The notes under the pieces were generated by a model that was not told the origin of the DNA, ran no database searches, and was given only the letters and a program-made list of their open reading frames with translations. Of a DNA stretch of 64,000 bases, positions 57,415 to 64,000 are shown one piece after another. Positions within the stretch are counted from its first letter, which is position 1. The number at the start of each line of letters is the position of its first letter. This stretch comes from RPQJ01 sp963754125. GTDB taxonomy: Bacteria > Pseudomonadota > Gammaproteobacteria > Steroidobacterales > Steroidobacteraceae. The position numbers and the translations under genes are program-made. The stretch is taken from NCBI GenBank assembly GCA_963754125.1, contig CAVWEX010000014.1, forward strand, positions 806,001 through 870,000, given 5' to 3'.

Positions 57415-59422
57415 ATGCTCCCGGTGGACTCGCCCCTTGCCGCCTGCCTCGCGCTGCTCGCGAGCTGGGCCCTCGTCGGCGCAGCCGGACTGCTGCGGCC
57501 CGCGAGCATCGCGTTCGTCGGCCGGGTGCTGTTTCCCCTCGGTGCGGTCATCGGCCTCGGCCTCGCGATCGTTGCGCTGTCGGCCCTGGGCGGCCCGGTG
57601 GAGCGCGCCACGCTGGCTGTCGGCCTGCCCGACCTGCCCATGCACGTGCGGCTCGATCCCCTCTCCTGCGTCTTCCTGGCGCTGCTCGGGGGCGCGTCCG
57701 TCGGCGTGTCGCTGTTCGCGTCGGGGTACTTCCGCAAGGGCGAGGGCACCGCGCCCGGGGTGATGGGCCTCCAGTACCACCTGTTCCTCGCCAGCATGGG
57801 GTTCGTGCTGCTGGCCGACGACGCCTACGCGTTCATGGTCGCCTGGGAGACGATGGCGCTGACGTCGTATTTCCTCGTGACGGCGCAGCACGGCATCCCC
57901 GAGATCCGCAGCGCCGGCTTCCTGTACCTGCTGATGGCGCACGTCGGGCGCGATCGCGATCCTGCTGAGCTTCGGCATCCTGCAGGGCGGCACGTGGCTG
58001 TTCTCCTTCGATGCCATGCGCGCGAGCACGCTGTCGACGCCGTGGGCCACCGCCGCGTTCCTGCTCGCGCTGTTCGGCTTCGGCGCCAAGGCCGGAATCC
58101 TGCCGCTGCACGTCTGGCTGCCCGAGGCGCACCCGGCGGCGCCCTCGCCGGTGTCGGCGCTCATGAGCGGCATCATGCTCAAGACGGCCATCTACGGCGT
58201 GCTGCGGGTGACCTTCGACCTGATCGGAGATCCGCTCTGGTGGTGGGGCCTGATCCCGCTCGCGCTCGGCCTCGCGACGGCCGTCTTCGGCGTGGTGTTC
58301 GCCGCGGTGCAGACCGACATGAAGCGGCTGCTGGCCTACTCGTCCGTCGAGAACATCGGCGTGCTGTTCACCGGCATCGGCCTCGCGATCGTCTTCCACG
58401 GCGTCGGAATGAACGAGCTCGCCGCGCTCGCGCTGGTCGCGGTGCTCTACCACTCGCTCAACCACGCCTTCATGAAGAGCCTGCTGTTCCTCGGCACCGG
58501 CGCGGTCCTGCACGCCACCGGCGAGCGCAATCTCGGCCGGCTCGGCGGCCTGATCCACCGCATGCCGTGGGTGGGCTGGCTGACGCTGGTGGGCGTCCTG
58601 GCGATCGCCGGCCTGCCGCCGCTCAACGGCTTCGTGTCGGAGTGGCTGCTGCTGCAGACCTTCCTGTTCTCGCACGAGGTGCCGAAGCCCTTCGTGAACA
58701 TGCTGCTGCCGCTCGGCGCCGCCGTCGTGGCGCTCGCGGCCGCGCTGGCCGGCTACGTGATGGTGAAGTTCTTCGGGATCATCTTCCTGGGCCAGCCGCG
58801 CGAGCCCTCGCTCGCACAGGCGCACGACGCGGGCCGACTCGAGAAGGCGGGGCTCCTCTGGCTGGCGGCCGGCTGCGTCCTGCTCGGGGTCCTGCCGAAC
58901 CAGGTGATCGCTGCGCTCGGCACCGCCACGACGCAGCTGATCGGCGCGGCACCCGCCTCCGCCGGCCAGTCGTGGTGGATGCTGGCGCCGCTGCCGGAGC
59001 GGGCCGTCTCGTACGCGCCGCTGGTCCTGCTCGCGGTGATCGCCGGCGGTGATCGCGGTGACGTTCCTGGTCGTACGCCTCGTGTACCGGCGGCCCGTGC
59101 GACGCGCGCCGCCCTGGGACTGCGGTTTCGGGCGACTCGATCCGCGCATGCAGGACACGGCCGAGGGCTTCGGCCAGCCGATCCGCCACATCTTCGTCAG
59201 CGTTCTTCGACATGGAGCGGCGAGCTGCCCTCGCCGCTCGACGCCGCACCGCGCTATCGCGTCAGCGTCAGTGACCGGTTCTGGCAGGCGCTCTACGTGC
59301 CGATCGCCGGCCTGGTGCAGCGCGCGGCGAACTCCGTCGCCTGGCTGCAGCAGGGGCGCATCTCCGTCTACCTGACCTACAGCTTCATCACCCTCGTGGT
59401 GCTGCTCGCGGTGATGCTGTGA
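57415..59422 (+). CDS. HyfB-like antiporter subunit of Ehr complex, frame broken three times
   Basis: About 668 residues when joined. Helices carry the complex I/Mrp antiporter pattern: YAFMVAWETMALTSYFLV (functional Glu), GFGAKAGILPLHVWLPEAHP, KRLLAYSSVENIGVLF, YHSLNHAFMKSLLFLG. The C-terminal part has WDCGFGRLDPRMQ, typical of hydrogenase-4 component B, and ends SFITLVVLLAVML. The frame changes near 57947 (extra G; repaired VGAIAILLSFGILQGG), 59045 and 59210. Proton-translocating membrane subunit. The hyfC-like GTG overlaps its stop. Confidence 0.85.
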
Positions 59423-60370
59423 GCGCGGTCGCCTGGCTCACCCAGTTCCTCGAGGTGCTCGCCGCACTCGCGCTCGCGCCGCTGTTCCTCGGCTGGGTGA
59501 ACGCGTGCCGCGCCTGGCTGCAGAACCGGCGGGCGCCGAGCCTGCTGCTGCCCTACCACGGCATCCGCAAGCTGTTCCACAAGGACGCGGTGATCGCGGC
59601 GGACGCCTCGCCGCTGTTCCGCATGGCGCCGTACGTCGTCTTCGGCGCGATGGTGGCCGCGGCGGCCGTGATTCCCTCGATGGGCACGGGCCTGCCGTTC
59701 CGCTCCGCGGCCGACGCGATCGCGCTGGTCGGCCTGTTCGCGATCGCGCGTGTCTTCATGTCGCTCGCCGCGATGGACATCGGCACGGCCTTCGGCACGC
59801 TCGGCGCGCGGCGGGAGATGATGGTCGGCTTCCTCGCGGAGCCCGCGCTGCTGATGATCATCTTCGTCGCGTCGCTGATTTCGGCGACGACCGCGCTGCC
59901 GCTGATCGCGGAGCGCCTCGCCGTGCAGGCTCCGGCCCTGTATCCGAGCCTGGCGTTCACGGCCGTCGCCTTCACGATGGTGCTGCTCGCCGAGAACGCC
60001 CGCATCCCGGTGGACAACCCGGCCACGCACCTCGAGCTCACCATGATCCACGAGGCCATGCTGCTCGAGTACTCGGCTCGGCACCTCGCGCTCATGGAGT
60101 GGGCCGCGGCGCTCAAGCTCTTCAACTACGCCTGCATCGGCTTCGCGCTGTTCGTCCCGTGGGGCGCCTCGCTCGGCGAGGCCGGAGTCCTCGCGCTCGC
60201 CGTCTCGATTCCAGCGCTTGCCGCCAAGCTCGCCGTCGCCGGGCGTCTGGCTCGCGCTGCTGGAGACCGTGTCCGCAAAACTGCGCGTCTTCCGCGCGCC
60301 CGAGTTCATGGCCACGGCCTTCATGTTCGCGGTGCTCGGGCTGCTCGTGCACCTGCTGCTCGGAGCCTGA
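59419..60370 (+). CDS. HyfC-like (NuoH-type) membrane subunit of Ehr complex, frame broken once
   Basis: About 316 residues, eight helices. NuoH/HycD-family features: LFHKDAVIAADASPLFRMAPY, DIGTAFGTLGARREMMVGFLAEPAL, LLAENARIPVDNPATHLELTMIHE. The frame breaks near 60245 (one extra base) and continues as LALLETVSAKLRVFRAPEFM to the stop at 60368. This subunit joins the peripheral arm to the membrane. GTG start, 4-base overlap with hyfB. Confidence 0.88.
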
Positions 60371-60373
60371 CCG

Positions 60374-61043
60374 ATGCAGGACACGCCCTTCGACCTCCAG
60401 CTCCTGAACGCCTGCGCGGCGATCCTGCTGCTGCTGTCGTTCGCCATGCTGGCGCAGCGCCGCATCGTGGCGCTGGTCAACCTGCTCGCCCTGCAGGGCT
60501 TCATGCTGTTCGTGGCCACGATGCTGCTCGCCTGGCGCACGGGACAGAACCACCTGTACGTCTCCGCTGCGCTCACGCTCGTGCTCAAGGTCATCGCCCT
60601 GCCGTGGCTGCTGCACGTGCTGATCAAGCGCCTGCAGGTCCAGTGGGACACCGAGCCGCTGCTCAACGTGCCGGGCACCATGCTCATCGGGCTCGTCACC
60701 GTCGTGTTCGCCTTCGGGCTCGCCCAGCCGATCGCCGAGCTCGCGAGCACCGCGACCCGCAATTCCCTCGGCATCGCGCTGGCGGTCATCCTGCTCGCGT
60801 TCATCACCATGATCACGCGCCGCAAGGCCATGTCGCAGGTGGTGGGCTTCCTGTCGATGGAGAACGGCCTGTTCTTCGGCGCCATGAGCGCCACCTACGG
60901 CATGCCGATGATCGTGGAGTTCGGCGTGGCGCTCGACGTGCTCGTCGCCATGCTCGTGCTCGGGCGTGTTCTTCTTCCAGATCCGCGAGCAGTTCGACAG
61001 CCTCGACCTGCATCACCTCGAGTCGCTCAAGGAGGACCAGTAG
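60374..61043 (+). CDS. HyfE-like membrane subunit of Ehr complex, frame broken once
   Basis: About 222 residues (HyfE is about 216). Hydrophobic, with NuoK-like character in the C-terminal half (MITRRKAMSQVVGFLSMENG, then EFGVALDVLVAMLVLG). One extra G near 60963 breaks the frame; repaired it ends VFFFQIREQFDSLDLHHLES and stops with TAG at 61041. It starts 3 bases after hyfC. Confidence 0.88.
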
Positions 61044-62678
61044 TTGGAGTTCGCGGTCCTGCTGCTGACGCCGTTGCTCGGGGCGCTGCTGCTCGCCGCC
61101 TGGGGCGCACGCCCGCGTGCGGCCGAGATCAACATCGCGCTGAGCGCCGTGACCTTCCTCGCGGCAGTCGCCGTCACCGCCCGGGTGATCAGCGAGGGAA
61201 ACCTGACGGCCGCGAACGAGCAGTTCTTCCTCGATCCCTTCAACGTCTTCCTGGTGTCGCTCACGGCGTTCGTGGGCCTCACGACCTCGATCTTCTCGCG
61301 GCCCTACATGCGGGTCGAGCTGGAGCACGGGCGGCTGACCCCAGGCCGCCTGCGCCTGTACCACTCGATGTACCAGCTCTTCATGACCATGATGCTGGTG
61401 GCGCTCACCACCAACAACATGGGCCTGCTCTGGGTGGCGCTCGAGGCGGCGACGCTCTCGACGGTGCTGCTGGTGACCCTGTACCGCACGCCGGCGAGCC
61501 TCGAGGCGGGCTGGAAGTACTTCATCCTGTGCGGCGTCGGCATCGCGCAGGCGCTGTTCGGAACGATCCTGCTGTACTTCGCGGCCGAGAAGGTGCTCGG
61601 CGCCGAGGGCGTCAGCGCGCTGCTGTGGACGCACCTGGCGGCGGTGAAGGGCGAACTCGAGCCGACGGTGCTCGGGCTCGCCTTCGCCTTCCTGCTGGTC
61701 GGCTACGGCACGAAGGTCGGGCTCGCGCCGCTGCACAACTGGCTGCCGGACGCGCACGCGGAGGGTCCGACGCCGGTCTCCGCCGTGCTGTCCGGCCTGC
61801 TGCTCAACGTCGCCATCTACGCCGTGGTGCGCTGCAAGGTGCTGGTGGAAGGCGCGCTGCAATCGTCGCTGCCGTCGCAGATCCTGATGGTCTTCGGGCT
61901 GCTCTCGGTCGTGCTCGCGGCGCTCTTCCTCTGGCGACAGCGCGACATCAAGCGGCTGTTCGCGTACTCGTCGATCGAGCACATGGGCATCATCGCGTTC
62001 GCGTTCGGCATGGGCGGGGCGGTCGCGAACTTCGCCGCCCTGCTGCACATGACGGTGCACTCGCTGACCAAGTCGGCGATCTTCTTCGCGGTCGGGCACG
62101 CGGCGCAGAAGGCGGGCTCGCAGCGGATCGAGGACATCCGCGGCCTGCTCGCGATGAACCCGACGATCGGCTGGGGCCTGATGCTCGGGTCGCTGGCGAT
62201 CCTCGGCATTCCGCCCTTCGGCGTGTTTGCCAGCGAGTTCCTGATCCTCACCACGGCCATGAAGCAGGAGCCCTGGGCGACGCCGATCCTGCTGGCGGCG
62301 CTCGGCATCGCGTTCGCCGCGATCTTCAGCCGCGTGCAGTCCATGGTGTTCGGCGCGCCGACGGGACGGCGTCTGCCGCACCAGCCGGCCCTGCTGCCGG
62401 TCTTCGCGCACCTGGCGCTGGTGCTGATGCTCGGTCTCTACATACCGCCCTACCTGGCCGACTGGTATCGCGCCGCGGCGGGCATGATCGTGGGGCAACT
62501 GACGATGAGCCTCGCGCGCTGGATGGATCGGGCGACGGACTCGCAGGCGGCGACGGGTATCGCCGCGTGGTGGTGGAGCCGATCGAATGGCGCGACCTCG
62601 CCCAGGACGTCGCGGCCGCGAGCGGCAGGTTGCTGGCGCTGTGGGGCACGCGAACGCTCGCGAACGGCGACGCACTGA
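61044..62678 (+). CDS. HyfF-like antiporter subunit of Ehr complex
   Basis: The TTG start directly follows the previous stop and is supported by AAGGAGG at 61029-61035. NuoL/M-type antiporter: GLLWVALEAATLSTVLLV, GYGTKVGLAPLHNWLPDAHAE, KRLFAYSSIEHMGIIAF, HSLTKSAIFFAVGHAA. As read the protein is 544 residues, but the last 50 or so look out of frame. The natural end is probably near 62500, where TGA in another frame precedes ATGAGC; hyfG would then start nearby. Confidence 0.87.
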   Translation: MEFAVLLLTPLLGALLLAAWGARPRAAEINIALSAVTFLAAVAVTARVISEGNLTAANEQFFLDPFNVFLVSLTAFVGLTTSIFSRPYMRVELEHGRLTPGRLRLYHSMYQLFMTMMLVALTTNNMGLLWVALEAATLSTVLLVTLYRTPASLEAGWKYFILCGVGIAQALFGTILLYFAAEKVLGAEGVSALLWTHLAAVKGELEPTVLGLAFAFLLVGYGTKVGLAPLHNWLPDAHAEGPTPVSAVLSGLLLNVAIYAVVRCKVLVEGALQSSLPSQILMVFGLLSVVLAALFLWRQRDIKRLFAYSSIEHMGIIAFAFGMGGAVANFAALLHMTVHSLTKSAIFFAVGHAAQKAGSQRIEDIRGLLAMNPTIGWGLMLGSLAILGIPPFGVFASEFLILTTAMKQEPWATPILLAALGIAFAAIFSRVQSMVFGAPTGRRLPHQPALLPVFAHLALVLMLGLYIPPYLADWYRAAAGMIVGQLTMSLARWMDRATDSQAATGIAAWWWSRSNGATSPRTSRPRAAGCWRCGARERSRTATH

Positions 62679-64000
62679 GAGCGGTCGTCGTGGCGCCGCC
62701 GCGCGCGCTGCTGGTCACCGTTCCGCTCAAGGACGGCACGCGACGCTTTCGCCGGTGTCGAGGACGTGTTCCCGGCGGCCGGCCGGATGCAGCGGGCCGT
62801 CTTCGACCTGAGCGGCCTGCGCTCCTCGGACCGGGACACCCGTCCGTGGCTGCGCCACGCCGCCTGGCCGGCCGATGCGTTTCCGCTCTCCACCGAGCGC
62901 GATGCCGCCGTCGCGCCGAGTCACCCGTGGACGACTACGCATTCGTGCGGGTCGAAGGCGACGGCGTGCACGAGATTGCCGTCGGCCCCGTGCACGCCGG
63001 CATCATCGAGCCCGGCCACTTCCGCTTCTCCGTGGTCGGCGAGAAGGTGCTGCGGCTCGAGGAGCGCCTCGGCTACGTGCACAAGGGCATCGAGCGGCGC
63101 TTCACCGAGCTGTCGATCCTGGACGGACACCGCCTCGCCGCGCGCGTCTCGGGAGACTCGGGCGTGGCGTTCTCGTGGGCCTACTGCGAGGCGCTCGAGC
63201 ACATGGCGGCCATCGCCGTGCCGGGCCGAGGGCTGATGCTGCGTGCGCTGGCGCTCGAGCTCGAGCGCATCGCGAATCACTTCGGCGACCTCGGCGCACT
63301 CGGCAACGATGCGGGATTCGCATTCGGCCTCGCGCAGTTCTCGCGCCTGAAGGAGCTGCTGCTGCGGGCCACCGAGCAGGCGCTCGGCCAGCGCTACCTG
63401 CTCGACTTCGTCGTGCCGGGCGGCACCCACCGCGACCTCGCGCCCGACGGCGCGGCCACGCTCGGCGCGATGCCTGGACGGGATCGAGACCGAGGCTGCG
63501 GGTGTTGCGGGGCATCTACGACGAGCACACGGGCTTGCGCGATCGCTTCGCCGGCACCGGCACCGTGCTCCCCGAGCTTGCGGCCTGGCTCGGTCTCGTC
63601 GGCCTGCCGGCCCGCGCGAGCGGGCAGCCGCTCGACCTGCGCATCGATGTGCCGCAGCCGCCCTACGACACCTTGGACGTGCACCGGTGCGTCCAGCACG
63701 ACGGTGACGTGCTGGCGCGCGTCACCCTTCGCTTCGACGAGCTCGTCGAGTCGCTGCGCCTCGTGCGCCAGATACTGCGGTCCCTGCCGACCGGCGCGCA
63801 CGCCGTGCCGGTGAGCGTGCCCGCCGCAGGGTCCGTGGGCGTCGGGCTCGTCGAGGGCTGGCGCGGCCCGGTCGTGGTGGGCCTCGAGGCCGGTCCCGAC
63901 GGCATCGATCAGTCGTTGCCATCCCCAGGACCCGTCCTGGCACAACTGGCCGGCGCTCGAGCACGCGGTCATCGGCAACATCGTTCCCGACTTCCCGCTG
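62567..64000 (+). CDS. HyfG-like large subunit without Ni-ligand CxxC (Ehr), frame broken, 3' partial
   Basis: The N-terminal NuoC-like part (VVVEPIEWRDLAQD, RMQRAVFDLSGLRSSDRDTR) is fused to a NuoD/large-subunit part. The latter has GPVHAGIIEPGHFRFSVVGE, RLGYVHKGIERRF and LALELERIANHFGDLGAL. Where NiFe enzymes have RVCGICG, this protein has RVSGDSG, so both N-terminal cysteines are absent. The frame changes near 62750, 62925, 63473, 63517 and again near 63905; repaired text ends HPQDPSWHNWPALEHAVIGN at the window edge. The C-terminal CxxC region lies outside. The start may be an ATG near 62504. Not a hydrogenase by this motif. Confidence 0.82.

Noticed and set aside
60374..63814. Apparent 1146-residue fusion of HyfE with the large subunit
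   Set aside because: The frame runs through hyfF out of phase; single-base breaks bring HyfE and HyfG segments into one frame by chance.
62567..64000. Calling the complex a NiFe hydrogenase 4
   Set aside because: The N-terminal nickel-ligand motif is RVSGDSG, without either cysteine, and no maturation gene is in the window.

Overview
The window is GC-rich DNA packed with genes on both strands; no gene-free stretch exceeds about 225 bases. Gene content and order point to a gammaproteobacterium. The clearest sign is the block ndk-rlmN-pilW-rodZ-hisS-yfgM-bamB-der, together with guaB-guaA, xseA, queA-tgt-yajC-secD-secF and zapE. The high GC, the isobutyryl-CoA mutase and the 180-kDa-type NAD-glutamate dehydrogenase would suit a Steroidobacterales, Nevskiales or Xanthomonadales relative, but that placement is inference.

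Layout. 1-5150 (+): accessory envelope genes, namely two overlapping membrane proteins (one a K+-channel-like pore protein), a tandem pair of LssY_C-domain exported proteins, an alpha/beta-hydrolase lipoprotein and a small secreted protein. 5346-8407 (-): guaBA purine genes. 8517-10815 (+): xseA and a broken M23 peptidase. 10858-22747 (-): metX, then the der/bamB/yfgM/hisS/rodZ/pilW/rlmN/ndk block, then a reduced ISC set (iscA, a cysteine-poor IscU-like protein, iscS) and trmJ. 22794-25140 (+): suhB and an amino-acid permease. 25160-34620 (-): TerC, secF-secD-yajC-tgt-queA, a PDZ protein with an anti-sigma/ECF sigma pair, and an L,D-transpeptidase-like protein. 34843-35910 (+): tRNA-Leu(CAA), a Nudix hydrolase and a 7Fe ferredoxin. 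35923-37833 (-): dsbC and xerD. 38004-38751 (+): an acyltransferase. 38778-42231 (-): icmF. 42411-48835 (+): thiolase, two SDR dehydrogenases, ETF-QO and acetoacetyl-CoA synthetase. 48852-57093 (+): zapE, a MarR regulator, gdhB, a GT2 glycosyltransferase and gpmA. 57136-57342 (-): a small ribbon-helix-helix protein. 57415-64000 (+): a hydrogenase-4-like membrane complex, cut by the window end.

How the parts fit together. icmF, thiolase, the HSD10-like SDR, ETF-QO and acetoacetyl-CoA synthetase form a plausible module for branched/short acyl-CoA and ketone-body carbon, feeding electrons to quinone. The 3' complex (HyfB, C, E, F, G-like) has the proton-pumping antiporter subunits of group 4 hydrogenases, but its large subunit lacks the N-terminal CxxC nickel-ligand pair. 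It is better described as an energy-converting-hydrogenase-related (Ehr) complex of unknown redox partner; this is the most interesting item in the window.

Quality warning. About 30 single-base reading-frame breaks hit core genes such as guaA, der, secD, queA, tgt, icmF and zapE. Each is restored by one inserted or deleted base, usually in a short G/C run. This looks like uncorrected long-read error rather than decay, so interrupted genes are annotated as one locus with the break position stated.
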